Assembly: GCA_016182905.1 (NCBI GenBank)
Contig: JACPFR010000018.1
Coordinates: 1 to 64,000, forward strand
Length of the DNA: 64,000 nucleotides
Reading direction: 5' to 3'
DNA from: Elusimicrobiota bacterium
GTDB taxonomy: Bacteria > Elusimicrobiota > Elusimicrobia > UBA1565 > UBA9628
Part shown: in pieces, positions 17,344 through 24,887 of the stretch
How positions within the stretch are numbered: position 1 is the stretch's first letter
Layout: every line of letters begins with the position of its first letter
Position numbers and translations under genes: made by a program
The notes under the pieces: generated by a model
What the model was told of the DNA's origin: nothing
What the model saw: the letters and a program-made list of their open reading frames with translations, nothing else
The model's database searches: none

Positions 17344-18077
17344 AGACCAGCCCGATCGTGCGCATCCTGCCGGACGTGCACGTCCTCAAGTTCGGCGGAC
17401 AGAGCGTGATGGACCGCGGACGCGCCGCCGTCTACCCGCTCGTCGCGGAACTCGCGCGCCTCAAGCGCGGCCACCGCATGATCATATGCTCGGGCGGCGG
17501 CACGCGCGCGCGGCACGCCTACGACATCGCCCTGGGCCTCGGGCTTCCCACCGGAGTGCTGGCCGCGCTCGGCGAGGCGCCGCCGCGCCAGAACGCGCGC
17601 ATGCTCCAGATGCTCCTGGCCAAGCACGGCGGCGTCTACATCATGCCCGACGATTTCGACAAGCTCCCGCTGTATCTCGCGATGGACTGCCTGCCCATCA
17701 TGAGCGGCATGCCGCCCTACGACTACTGGGAGAAGCCGCCGATGGGCGCGCGCATCCCGGCGAACCGGACGGACTCGGGCACCTACCTGACCGCCGAATA
17801 CCTCGGCGCGAAGTCCCTGACCTACATCAAGGACGTCGACGGCCTCTACACCGCCGACCCGAAGAAGGACCGAAAGGCGACGCTGATCCCGCGCATCAGC
17901 GTCTCGGAACTCCTGGCGCTCGATCTGGGGGACCTGGCGCTGGAGCGCGTCGTGCTCGAGAACATGCGGCACGCGCGCCACATGACGAGCCTGCGCATCA
18001 TCAACGGCCTCAAGCCCGGCAACGTCGCCAAAGCGCTCGCCGGGAAGAACGTCGGCACTTTCATCTATCGCGATTGA
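17340..18077 (+). CDS. mosB: Molybdenum storage protein-like subunit (beta type)
   Basis: This 245-residue amino-acid-kinase family protein is clearly paralogous to the preceding subunit. Shared motifs are GGQSVMDRGRAAVYPLV, the glycine loop CSGGGTRARHAYD, MPPYDYWEKPP and IKDVDGLYTADPKKD. The last is the nucleotide-binding segment best kept in UMP kinase relatives. The ATG overlaps the upstream stop as ATGA, so the two subunits are translationally coupled, as expected for a heteromeric complex. In the known family the beta-type subunit binds ATP. Both subunits end in almost the same motif (GLKPGN/S-x-x-KALAG), supporting duplication from one ancestor. Confidence 0.75.
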   Translation: MKTSPIVRILPDVHVLKFGGQSVMDRGRAAVYPLVAELARLKRGHRMIICSGGGTRARHAYDIALGLGLPTGVLAALGEAPPRQNARMLQMLLAKHGGVYIMPDDFDKLPLYLAMDCLPIMSGMPPYDYWEKPPMGARIPANRTDSGTYLTAEYLGAKSLTYIKDVDGLYTADPKKDRKATLIPRISVSELLALDLGDLALERVVLENMRHARHMTSLRIINGLKPGNVAKALAGKNVGTFIYRD

Positions 18078-18102
18078 CAACCCGGGGAAGGGCGGATATC
18101 AT
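18074..18102 (+). promoter_or_regulatory. Sigma70-type promoter, leaderless
   Basis: TTGACA at 18074-18079, a 17-base spacer and TATCAT at 18097-18102, then six bases to the ATG at 18109. The -35 box overlaps the stop codon of the previous gene, so the small exported protein may be transcribed separately from the storage operon. Confidence 0.6.
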
Positions 18103-18108
18103 CCTGCT

Positions 18109-18600
18109 ATGAGAATCTCCCTCGCGACGCTCCTCGTCCTCCTGGCCCTTCCCGCGCCGTGCGGCGAGCCGCCCAAGCCCCGGACGGCCGCGCCGGAGGC
18201 GGTCGGAGCCGAGGAGAACGCCCGCCAGCGCCGCGACAAGCACGCCGAGCACCGTCAGAAGATGTCCGCGCTCCACGACGAATTCCGCGCCGCGAAGACC
18301 CGCGAGGAGCGCGCGGCGGTCCAGGAGCGCATGCGGGGCCTGCGCCGCGAGCGCAAGGAGCAGATGCGCCGATCCGGACGCACCGGCGGCGACGAGTCCT
18401 CGTCCGAAGGCCGCGGCAACGGCCGGGGCGGAGGCCGGGGAAAAAGGCAAGGCGGGAACGGCGATGGAGGCGGACGGGGAGACGGCAGCGGCGGCGGACG
18501 ACGCGCGCCCAAAGCCGCGTCGCCGGCCCCGCCCGCGGATCCCGGAACACCCGCTGCGCCGGCCGATCCCGACAAGCCGGCGAAACCCGCGAAGCCCTGA
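18109..18600 (+). CDS. Small exported Arg/Gly-rich protein in the molybdenum island
   Basis: This 163-residue protein was not recognised. Residues 1-18 form a short hydrophobic signal sequence ending near APCGE; a Cys is present but the lipobox is not canonical. Residues about 35-90 are a highly charged predicted helix (for example KHAEHRQKMSALHDEFRAAK). Residues about 95-135 are Gly/Arg-rich low complexity, and the tail is Pro/Ala-rich. The helical part resembles the charged helices of periplasmic Spy/CpxP-type proteins only in composition. It sits between the storage genes and modE, convergent with modE with a 6-base gap. A role in metal handling is possible but is context only. Confidence 0.55.
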   Translation: MRISLATLLVLLALPAPCGEPPKPRTAAPEAVGAEENARQRRDKHAEHRQKMSALHDEFRAAKTREERAAVQERMRGLRRERKEQMRRSGRTGGDESSSEGRGNGRGGGRGKRQGGNGDGGGRGDGSGGGRRAPKAASPAPPADPGTPAAPADPDKPAKPAKP

Positions 18601-18606
18601 CCGAGG

Positions 18607-19386
18607 CTAGACGTTCACGCCGAGGATGATGCTGCCGGGACTGACGCTCGCCCGCACCGTGCGGCCGGGACGCAATGACAGCCTCTTCGCTGCCGCCTCG
18701 GCGAGCACGGCGACCAGAGGCGCCCCGCCGGGCAGGCGGACCAGGACTTCGGTGTTGACCTTCCCCGGAGAGAGCCTCTCGACGCGGCCGGCGAAGACGT
18801 TGCGCGCGCCGGCGGAGGGGACCGAGCCGCCCGAGGAGAGGAGGACCCACGAAGCCTTGACCAGCGCGAACGCCGACACGCCGCGCGCCAAGCCGAGTTC
18901 ACGCACGCTCTCATTGGTGATGACGGCGACGAGGCGGTCGCCGCCGCGTAGAGCCAAGGCCACCTCCGTGCTGATCTCGCCGCGCCGCAGGCCGGACACC
19001 ACGCCGAAGAACTGGTTGCGCGCCGAGGTCCGCATCGAAAGCCGGCGAAGCCAGCCGAGCAAAGGGGCCAGTTCCCCGGCCTTCCCGCCGAGCCCGCGCA
19101 GGAAGCTCAGGCGTTCCTTGTCGACCGCGCGGAAGGCCGCGACGAGCTTGCGGCCCTTGGCGGTCAGCCGGGTGCCGCCGCCGCCCGCGCCGCCGGCGAC
19201 GCGCTCCACGAGGGCTTCGTCCGACGCCGCGTTCAGGGCCGACACGGCGTCCCAGGCCGCCTTGTAGCTCAGCCCGACCGCGCGCGCCGCGGCCGTGATC
19301 GAGCCCAGGGCGCCGATGCGCTCGAGCAGGCCGAGCCTGCGGCGCAGCAGCGCGTCGACGTCGCGGGCGCCTCTCTTGCGCGCCAT
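18607..19386 (-). CDS. modE: ModE-type molybdate-responsive regulator
   Basis: This is a 259-residue transcription factor. The N-terminal winged helix (about 15-110) shows the LysR-like HTH typical of ModE (GSITAAARAVGLSYKAAWDAV). The C-terminal half has two Mop/TOBE molybdate-binding domains, starting near SARNQFFGVVSGLRRGEIST and near GARNVFAGRVERLSPGKVNT. Molybdate-bound ModE usually represses modABC. Here the gene is the third of a modB-modC-modE operon: the ATG overlaps the modC stop by one base. A near-perfect ModE box lies upstream of that operon at 20734-20757, so autoregulation is likely. Confidence 0.92.
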   Translation of the reverse strand: MARKRGARDVDALLRRRLGLLERIGALGSITAAARAVGLSYKAAWDAVSALNAASDEALVERVAGGAGGGGTRLTAKGRKLVAAFRAVDKERLSFLRGLGGKAGELAPLLGWLRRLSMRTSARNQFFGVVSGLRRGEISTEVALALRGGDRLVAVITNESVRELGLARGVSAFALVKASWVLLSSGGSVPSAGARNVFAGRVERLSPGKVNTEVLVRLPGGAPLVAVLAEAAAKRLSLRPGRTVRASVSPGSIILGVNV

Positions 19387-20036
19387 CAGGAGCGGGCCGC
19401 CACCCGCCCGCCGGACAGGACGAGCACGGTCGTCGACAGCCTGGAGATTTCACCTCGGTCGTGGCTGACCAATAGCGCCGTGAACTTCCTGGCGCGATGC
19501 AGGCGCAGGAGCTCGTCCTGCAGCTCGGCGCGCGATTCCTCGTCGAGGGCGGAGAGAGGCTCGTCCAGGAGGAGCAGCCCCGGCTCCGGCACGAGGCCGC
19601 GCGCGAGCGCCACCCGCTGCTTCTGTCCGCCCGACAGATTCGCGGGGTAGCGGCGCGCCAGCGAAGAGAGCCCGGCGATCTCGAGCATGGCGCCCACCGC
19701 GGCCGCGTCCTGGTCCGGGCGCAGGGCGAAGCGCAGGTTCTCCTCGACCGTCATGTTGGGAAAGAGCGCGTGGTCCTGGAAGACGAAGCCGACACGCCGG
19801 CGCTGAGGGGGCTCGTCCACTCCGCCCGCCGCGTCGAACCAGACCCGCCCCGAGCACTCCAGCCTGCCGGCGTCGGGGCGGGTCAGGCCCGCCAGCATCC
19901 GAAGAATCGTGGTCTTGCCCGCGCCCGAGCGGCCGAACAAGGTGGTCACGGCGCCTTGCGCCAGCTCGAAGTCGGCCTCGAGGAGCTGGGCGCCGTCGGT
20001 CGTGTCGAGGGTCTTGCGCAGGCTCGCCTTGAGCAT
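19386..20036 (-). CDS. modC: Molybdate ABC transporter ATP-binding protein
   Basis: The product has 216 residues. It shows Walker A (GRSGAGKTT) near residue 37, a Q-loop (FVFQDHALFPNMTVEEN), the signature LSGGQKQRVALARGL, Walker B LLLLDEPLSALD and the switch His in SHDRGE. It is shorter than the roughly 350-residue E. coli ModC because the C-terminal Mop domain is absent; ModE supplies the only Mop domains in this island. The start ATG at 20036 overlaps the modB stop by one base and the stop overlaps the modE start, so the three genes are tightly coupled. Confidence 0.92.
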   Translation of the reverse strand: MLKASLRKTLDTTDGAQLLEADFELAQGAVTTLFGRSGAGKTTILRMLAGLTRPDAGRLECSGRVWFDAAGGVDEPPQRRRVGFVFQDHALFPNMTVEENLRFALRPDQDAAAVGAMLEIAGLSSLARRYPANLSGGQKQRVALARGLVPEPGLLLLDEPLSALDEESRAELQDELLRLHRARKFTALLVSHDRGEISRLSTTVLVLSGGRVAARS

Positions 20037-20707
20037 CAGAGCACCTCGACGGGACGGCGGCGATAAATTTGAAGCGCCAACAGGACCGGTAAAGTCACGG
20101 CCAGGAGGATCAGCGCGTGCCGGTGCGCCATGGCGTAGTTCATCGATTCGACCTCGGCGAAGATGGCGATGGAGGCGACCCGGGTCCGGCCGGGGATCGA
20201 GCCTCCGATCATCAGGACGACGCCGAACTCGCCGATGGTGTGAGCGAAGCTGAGGACCGCGGCGGTCAGCACGGCCGGCCGCACGTTGGGCAGAAGCACC
20301 CGCCAGAAGGTCTCCCAGCGGGTCTTCCCCAGGACATAGGCCGCCTCGGCGAGCGAGGGGGGGAGAGCGGCGAGAGCGGTCTCGATCGGCTGGACCATGA
20401 ACGGAAGGCTGTAAAACACCGAGCCGATGACGAGCCCGGGAAAGGAAAAGACGAGACGCAGGCCCAGGACGCTCTCGAGCCACCGCCCGAACGGTCCCGC
20501 CGGGCCGAGCAGCATCAGGAGGTAGAATCCGAGCACCGTCGGGGGCAGGACGAGGGGGAGGCTGACCAGGGCGTGGACGAGCGGACGCAGGCGGCTTCGG
20601 CTGAAGGCCAGCCAGTAGGCGAGCGGGAGCCCCACGACGAGAAGGACGGCCGTCGTCGCGGCGGCCAGCTCCACGGACAAGGCCAGGGGCTGCCAGAAGC
20701 TCGTCAT
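20036..20707 (-). CDS. modB: Molybdate ABC transporter permease
   Basis: This 223-residue inner-membrane permease has about five transmembrane helices and a BPD_transp_1 coupling loop (EAAYVLGKTRWETFWRVLLP) with the EAA motif. The segment GRTRVASIAIFAEVE near the C-terminus is characteristic of ModB. The start chosen is the ATG at 20707 (MTSFWQP), which gives the normal family length; the frame is open further upstream but that would read through the shared promoter. It is divergent from modA with 52 bases between the starts. Confidence 0.92.
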   Translation of the reverse strand: MTSFWQPLALSVELAAATTAVLLVVGLPLAYWLAFSRSRLRPLVHALVSLPLVLPPTVLGFYLLMLLGPAGPFGRWLESVLGLRLVFSFPGLVIGSVFYSLPFMVQPIETALAALPPSLAEAAYVLGKTRWETFWRVLLPNVRPAVLTAAVLSFAHTIGEFGVVLMIGGSIPGRTRVASIAIFAEVESMNYAMAHRHALILLAVTLPVLLALQIYRRRPVEVL

Positions 20708-20724
20708 ATCGTCAGGGCCGGGGC

Positions 20725-20757
20725 TTGACGCATCGTTATGTATAGTAGTATATAACG
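20725..20757. promoter_or_regulatory. ModE box and modA promoter (divergent control region)
   Basis: CGTTATGTA (20734-20742), a TAGTAG spacer and TATATAACG (20749-20757) form an inverted repeat with 8 of 9 positions symmetric, matching the known ModE operator CGNTATATA-N6-TATATAACG. It lies inside the modA promoter: TTGACG at 20725-20730, an 18-base spacer and TATATA at 20749-20754, so bound ModE would block RNA polymerase. The same site lies between modA and the modBCE operon and could control both. Confidence 0.88.
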
Positions 20758-20759
20758 GT

Positions 20760-21527
20760 ATGGAAATCCAGGGGCAGGCGAAACACCTGCTGCTCGCCCT
20801 CGCGCTTCCGGGCTTCGTCCGGGCCGCCCCAGCCGAATCGCTCTCCGTCGCCGTCGCCGCGAACATGATGCCCGTGATGGAGGAGATCCGCCCGGGCTTC
20901 CTGGCCGAGACCGGCGTCGACCTCGTCCTCACGCCCGGCGCGTCCGGGAAGTTCGTGGCGCAGATCGAGAACGGCTCGCCGTTCGATCTTTTCGTGTCGG
21001 CCGACATGGAATTTCCCGAGAAGCTGTTCCAGGACGGCTTCGCCGCCGCCAAGCCGGACCGCTACGCCACGGGCACCTTGATCCTTTGGACCCTCAAGAA
21101 AATGGACCTCTCCCAAGGACTCTCCGCGCTCAAGGACGCGTCGATCGTGAAGATCGCGCTGGCGGACCCCGTGACGGCGCCGTACGGAAGGCAGGCGGAG
21201 GCGGCGCTCAAGGCCTCCGGCGTCCATGACGCGGTCTCCGCCAAGCTGGTCTACGGCGAGAGCCTCGGCCAGGCGAACCAGTTCATCACCACGCGGGCCG
21301 CCGACGCCGGCTTCACCGCCCGGTCCATCGTGGAGACGGCGCAGTGGAAGGACAAGGGCGTCTGGGTGGAGGTCGACCAGGCGCTCTACACGCCGATCGA
21401 TCAGGGGCTGGTCATTCTCAAGCACGGCGCCCGGAACAATCCAAAGCTCTCCCGCCGTCTCAGGAACTACATTCTGGGCCCGAAGAGCCGCGCCGTCCTG
21501 AAGCGCTACGGCTATCTCCTTCCCTAG
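20760..21527 (+). CDS. modA: Molybdate ABC transporter substrate-binding protein
   Basis: This 255-residue periplasmic binding protein has a signal peptide (about 1-22, LLLALALPGFVRAA). Family motifs are SVAVAANMMPVMEEI, the oxyanion-loop region TPGASGKFVAQIENGSPFDLFVSAD, and LADPVTAPYGRQAEAALKASG. Length is normal for ModA. It is split from modBCE and read divergently, with the ModE box ending two bases before the ATG. The promoter spacing predicts an mRNA starting at the ATG, without a leader. No Shine-Dalgarno sequence is visible. Confidence 0.92.
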   Translation: MEIQGQAKHLLLALALPGFVRAAPAESLSVAVAANMMPVMEEIRPGFLAETGVDLVLTPGASGKFVAQIENGSPFDLFVSADMEFPEKLFQDGFAAAKPDRYATGTLILWTLKKMDLSQGLSALKDASIVKIALADPVTAPYGRQAEAALKASGVHDAVSAKLVYGESLGQANQFITTRAADAGFTARSIVETAQWKDKGVWVEVDQALYTPIDQGLVILKHGARNNPKLSRRLRNYILGPKSRAVLKRYGYLLP

Positions 21528-21533
21528 CCGGCT

Positions 21534-22226
21534 CTAGGGGCGGAAGAGGTAGCCCACGCGGATCACGGTCTCCACGTGGGCGCCGAAGGCGGGAAGCTTT
21601 TTGCGCAGGGATTCGACGTGCTTGTCCACGGTGCGCGTGGACATGTCGGGCTCCGTGTCCCACACTTTTTCGAGCAGCATGCCCCGGGTGACCACGCGCT
21701 GGGGATGGCGCAGGAAATACGCGAGCAGCTTGAACTCGAGATGCGTCAACGTCACGGGCTTGCCCGCGACCTCGACGCGGTGCTCGTCGAGGTAGACCGT
21801 CATGTCGATGAAGCGCAGGCTCTCCGACGGCGGCGGCGCCGCCGCGGCCGCGGGCCTGCGGCGCAGCAGCCCCGCGACGCGCACGACGAACAATTCCAGA
21901 TCCAACGGCTTGCCCATGTACTCGTCGGCGCCGAGCTCGAGGCTCTTGATCACGTCGGGCGTGGCGCGCTCGGAAGCGGTGATGGCCAGGATCGGCATCC
22001 TCTTGGTGGCCGCGTTCTCGCGCAGGACGCGGATCACGTCGCGGCCATGGATCCCGGGCAGCTTCATGTCGAGGACGCAGAGGTCGGGCAAGGTCTTGTC
22101 CAGGGAGTCGAGGAAACGCCCGGGAGTGGCGTAGGTTTTCACCTCGTAGCCGCTCTTGCCCAGAACCAGCGCCACCAGGCCGAGCATCTCTTCGTCGTCG
22201 TCGACGACGGCCAGCTTCGCCTTCAA
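21534..22226 (-). CDS. OmpR-type response regulator
   Basis: The product is 230 residues if the start is the TTG at 22226, which overlaps the upstream stop as TTGA. The receiver domain (about 1-120) has the acidic pair DDDEE, the phosphoacceptor Asp in VLDMKLPG, the conserved Ser/Thr in ITASERAT and the Lys in GKPLDLE. An Ala/Pro linker follows. A winged-helix effector (about 140-228) has LTHLEFKLLAYFLRHP and DKHVESLRKKL. No ATG lies at a sensible distance. No histidine kinase is adjacent, so the partner is unknown. It forms an operon with the single-domain receiver upstream. Confidence 0.88.
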   Translation of the reverse strand: MKAKLAVVDDDEEMLGLVALVLGKSGYEVKTYATPGRFLDSLDKTLPDLCVLDMKLPGIHGRDVIRVLRENAATKRMPILAITASERATPDVIKSLELGADEYMGKPLDLELFVVRVAGLLRRRPAAAAAPPPSESLRFIDMTVYLDEHRVEVAGKPVTLTHLEFKLLAYFLRHPQRVVTRGMLLEKVWDTEPDMSTRTVDKHVESLRKKLPAFGAHVETVIRVGYLFRP

Positions 22227-22606
22227 CGCCGGGCCGTCTCGAGCGCGCCGGCGACGCGCTCGAGGAGGGCGTCCATCTCGAAGGGTTTGAGCACGTAGTC
22301 CGTGATTCCCGCGTCGAGGCCTTCCTGGATGGCGACCATGGCCGAACGCACTGTACACATGAGCACGGGGACCTTCTCGGAGCCGGGGAGCTTGCGCAGG
22401 CGGCGGCACACCTCGATCCCGTCCAGGTCGGGAAGATTGCCGTCGAGAACCACGAGGTCGGGCTTGTGCTCCGTGAACGCGGCCAGCCCCGCCGTTCCGT
22501 CGGGAGCGGTCACGGTGTCGTAGCCGCCGCGCTCGAGGACATGCGCGCAGATGGCGCGGAAATCGTGCTCGTCGTCAACGATAAGGACAAGGGGGCGCTT
22601 GCTCAC
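22223..22606 (-). CDS. Single-domain response regulator (CheY-like receiver)
   Basis: This 127-residue protein is a receiver domain only. Key residues visible are the acidic triad start IVDDEHD, the phosphoacceptor Asp in LVVLDGNLPDLDG, a Thr in MCTVRSA and the Lys in VLKPFEMD. The start is a GTG at 22606, with a -10-like TACATT ending six bases upstream, which predicts a leaderless transcript. It is coupled to the OmpR-type regulator by a TTGA overlap, so the two may work in a phosphorelay. It is divergent from the coiled-coil gene at 22666. Confidence 0.85.
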   Translation of the reverse strand: MSKRPLVLIVDDEHDFRAICAHVLERGGYDTVTAPDGTAGLAAFTEHKPDLVVLDGNLPDLDGIEVCRRLRKLPGSEKVPVLMCTVRSAMVAIQEGLDAGITDYVLKPFEMDALLERVAGALETARR

Positions 22607-22628
22607 GTATGGAATGTATCAAATAGCC

Positions 22629-22657
22629 TTGAAATTGTAACAGGGAGGACCTATCCT
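22629..22657 (+). promoter_or_regulatory. Sigma70-type promoter for the coiled-coil gene pair
   Basis: TTGAAA at 22629-22634, a 17-base spacer and TATCCT at 22652-22657, then eight bases to the ATG at 22666. A GGGAGG tract lies before the -10 box rather than between it and the ATG, so it cannot act as a ribosome site on this transcript. Confidence 0.6.
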
Positions 22658-22665
22658 TAATAAGC

Positions 22666-23349
22666 ATGCCGCCGAATGAAGACTCGATGGATTGGCTGGG
22701 GGAACTGTCCTGGCAGGGCTATCCCCGGCTGGCCCCGATCCGGGACGTGACCGCGGCCGCCGACGCGGCGCCCGACGTCCCGCGCCCGCGGAAGGGCGGC
22801 GACGTCCGGGTCGAGACCTTGGCCCGGGAGAACGAGGCGCTGCGCGCCAAGCTCGACGCCCTGGCCGGCCTCGCCGCCGAGTTCGAGCGCCGCCTCGCCG
22901 AGGCCGCGTCGGCCTACGAAGGCGCCGCGCTGGAGTCGGATTCCGCTCGCCGCGCGGCCGAGCTCGAGAACGCCCGGCTGTCCGGCGAGCTGGAGAGCGC
23001 CCGCGCCGAGCTGTCGCGCCGCGAGTCCCGGGAGCTCGCTCGCGAGTCCGACCTCGCGCTCGAGCGCGAGCGCCGCGCCGACGCGGAGAAGGCGCTGCTC
23101 GAGGCTCGAAGAAGGGTGAACGACCTGGAGGCCGATGTGGCTGCCGCCCGCTCCAAGGCCGGGGAGCTTTCCGGCAGCGTCGGCGAGCTCCGCCGCCAGG
23201 CCTCGGCCTCGCACGAGCGCCTCCTGCAGGCCAAGACCCTCACTGACCAGGACGTGCAGATCCTGCGCGCCGAGATGCGGGAGTTCCTCGCCAAATTCCA
23301 CCGGATCCAGGAGACGTTCTCGGAGAACAAGCCCGGAGACAATCGATGA
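22666..23349 (+). CDS. Coiled-coil protein of unknown function
   Basis: This 227-residue cytoplasmic protein has no recognised family. The first 50 residues are Pro-rich and probably disordered. Residues about 52-200 are a long coiled coil rich in Glu, Arg, Leu and Ala heptads (for example LARENEALRAKLDALAGL). The tail ends with a shorter helix (FLAKFHRIQETFSENK). The stop overlaps the next ATG as ATGA. The partner also has a coiled coil, so the two products may form a hetero-oligomer. The nearby response regulators are divergent and share the intergenic region. Confidence 0.7.
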   Translation: MPPNEDSMDWLGELSWQGYPRLAPIRDVTAAADAAPDVPRPRKGGDVRVETLARENEALRAKLDALAGLAAEFERRLAEAASAYEGAALESDSARRAAELENARLSGELESARAELSRRESRELARESDLALERERRADAEKALLEARRRVNDLEADVAAARSKAGELSGSVGELRRQASASHERLLQAKTLTDQDVQILRAEMREFLAKFHRIQETFSENKPGDNR

Positions 23350-24389
23350 AATATTGGACCTACATGAAGGGAGAGGTGCCCGGCAGCTACGAGCCCGCGG
23401 CTCTCGCCGCGCTCCCCGGCTTCACGATGACCACTCTCGTCTGCCCCGGAGAGGGGGAGATCGCCGAGAAGAACTGGCGCCGCGCGGGCGAGTTCGAGGA
23501 CATCGTCCGCGCCCTCGACGCGCATCAGGCCATGACCCCTCCTTCCGCGCCTCTCGGCGGGCCGCCAACCGCCAACGACGTCGACGCCCTCCTCGACGGC
23601 GCGAGCACCCGCCTGTTCTCCCACGTCGCCGACCTCATGAAGGAGCTCGAGACGCGCCGCGACGAGAAGTCCCTCGTGACCTCGCTCCAGCGCCAGATCT
23701 CCGCGCTCAAGCAGGAGCTCGCCTCCGCCCGCGAGACCGCGACCATGCTCGAGATCCGCATGCCGCGCATCGCCGAGCTCGAGGAGGCCCTGAGCAAGAG
23801 CCAGGCCGCCCTCGTCCAGGCCCAGACCACCCTCGCCACCCGCGAAGCCCAGCTCGCCGAGATCCGCATGGCCGCGGAGAAGATGCGAAGCGACCTCGAC
23901 ACGGCCAAGCGCCGCGCCACGCAGTCGGAGGGGGACCTCGCGATCCGCAACCGCCTGGTGGACAAGCTCTCCAAGGAACTGTCGGACAAGGAGCTCTCCT
24001 TGGCCAAGGCGCTCGGAGTGATCCGCCGCCTCGAGGAGGACCTCAACCGCCTCTGCCCTTCCCCCGAGCTGCTCAGGGCCGCCGCCGCCGAGCCCACGCC
24101 CGCGCCCCGGCCCGCCCCCGTCCGCGCCGCGCCTCCTCCGCCGCCGCCCCCGGCCGCGACGGCCCCCGAGGCCGCCGCCCCGGAAGCCGTCGAGCCCGTC
24201 GTCCGCCGGGTGCTCTCCGTCCCCGAGTTCAAGACGCCCGTGCCGCCGCCCATCACCGGCACCTTCACCAACGACGATCCGCCTCCCGCCCCGCCCTACC
24301 TCGAGCCCCAGCATCCCGTCGAGCAGCCCAAGGCCCAAGAGGCGCTGATGAGCTTCCTGCGCCGCGTCTTCCCGGGGCAGAACCACTAG
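23346..24389 (+). CDS. GYF-2-like domain plus coiled-coil protein
   Basis: This is a 347-residue protein. The N-terminus (about 1-55) has the WTYMKGEVPGSYEPAAL...LVCPGEG pattern seen in GYF_2/DUF4339 peptide-binding domains (Trp-Tyr opening, Gly-Pro turn, Leu-Val strand). Residues about 85-240 are coiled coil. Residues about 250-300 are a Pro/Ala-rich linker with runs of seven prolines. The C-terminal 30 residues (EALMSFLRRVFPGQ) form a short helix. The ATGA overlap with the preceding coiled-coil gene indicates an operon. Function is not known; a scaffold or membrane-linked adaptor is plausible. Confidence 0.65.
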   Translation: MKYWTYMKGEVPGSYEPAALAALPGFTMTTLVCPGEGEIAEKNWRRAGEFEDIVRALDAHQAMTPPSAPLGGPPTANDVDALLDGASTRLFSHVADLMKELETRRDEKSLVTSLQRQISALKQELASARETATMLEIRMPRIAELEEALSKSQAALVQAQTTLATREAQLAEIRMAAEKMRSDLDTAKRRATQSEGDLAIRNRLVDKLSKELSDKELSLAKALGVIRRLEEDLNRLCPSPELLRAAAAEPTPAPRPAPVRAAPPPPPPPAATAPEAAAPEAVEPVVRRVLSVPEFKTPVPPPITGTFTNDDPPPAPPYLEPQHPVEQPKAQEALMSFLRRVFPGQNH

Positions 24390-24415
24390 ACCCCGCGGTT
24401 CCGCTGAAACAGGGA

Positions 24416-24536
24416 GGGGCGAAGGATCGACGCCCCTCGGGGACGCGCGGCATCGAGCCGCGCTCGGGGGTCTTGCGCGACCATGAGCATCTCCGTCGCG
24501 CGACCCACGCCCCTCGGGGCGTCGATCCTTCGCCCC
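24416..24536. repeat. Cloverleaf-type palindromic element, copy 1
   Basis: A perfect 21-base outer stem (24416-24436 pairs with 24516-24536) encloses two hairpins. The first pairs GCGCGGC with GCCGCGC around ATCGA. The second pairs GCGCGAC with GTCGCGC around CATGAGCATCTCC. It lies in the gap between the coiled-coil operon and groES and matches copy 2 in inverted orientation. It may act as a terminator or be a mobile REP/MITE-like element. Confidence 0.75.
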
Positions 24537-24614
24537 TTCCTCCCGGAAGCGCGGGGGTCGCGTGGTTCATCGCTTCGCGATGTTATAAAGCACACGGCAG
24601 CGAGGCGCATACAG

Positions 24615-24739
24615 GGGGGCGGGGAAGCGACGACCCGAGGGGCTTGGGATAGACGCGACCATGGTCTTCATAGTCGCGTCTATCCCGGAGGGCGCGGCCA
24701 ATCGCGCCCGTCCCCGAGGGTCGTCGCTTCCCCGCCCCC
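24615..24739. repeat. Cloverleaf-type palindromic element, copy 2 (inverted)
   Basis: A perfect 22-base outer stem (24615-24636 with 24718-24739) encloses a 14-base-pair hairpin (24646-24659 with 24673-24686, 13-base loop) and a smaller hairpin (GGGCGCG, loop GCCAAT, CGCGCCC). Read on the minus strand, the order of parts and the CCCTCGGGGACG junction match copy 1, so the two are inverted copies of one family. Several compensated stem differences suggest the fold is conserved. Confidence 0.75.
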
Positions 24740-24781
24740 GCCCATCAGCCCCGCCCGTTAACTGGCAGTCGAATGATTCGA

Positions 24782-24837
24782 TTGACAACTTTCGGGACCT
24801 CGTGTTATAATTAGCACTGGATGGCGGCGAGTGCCAA
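24782..24837 (+). promoter_or_regulatory. groESL promoter with CIRCE operator
   Basis: TTGACA at 24782-24787, an 18-base spacer and TATAAT at 24806-24811. A CIRCE element follows immediately at 24811-24837: TTAGCACTG-N9-GAGTGCCAA, which differs from the consensus TTAGCACTC-N9-GAGTGCTAA at one position per arm. This implies HrcA repression and heat-shock induction. The ATG is 50 bases further on, behind GGAGG. Confidence 0.9.
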
Positions 24838-24887
24838 TAAACTCCTCGCCGGAATTTAAGACGGTAAGATACCCGGAGGTAATTCAG

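Noticed and set aside
24416-24739. Cloverleaf elements as tRNA genes
   Set aside because: No T-loop, acceptor or CCA features; stems are far too long and both copies are perfect palindromes in DNA.
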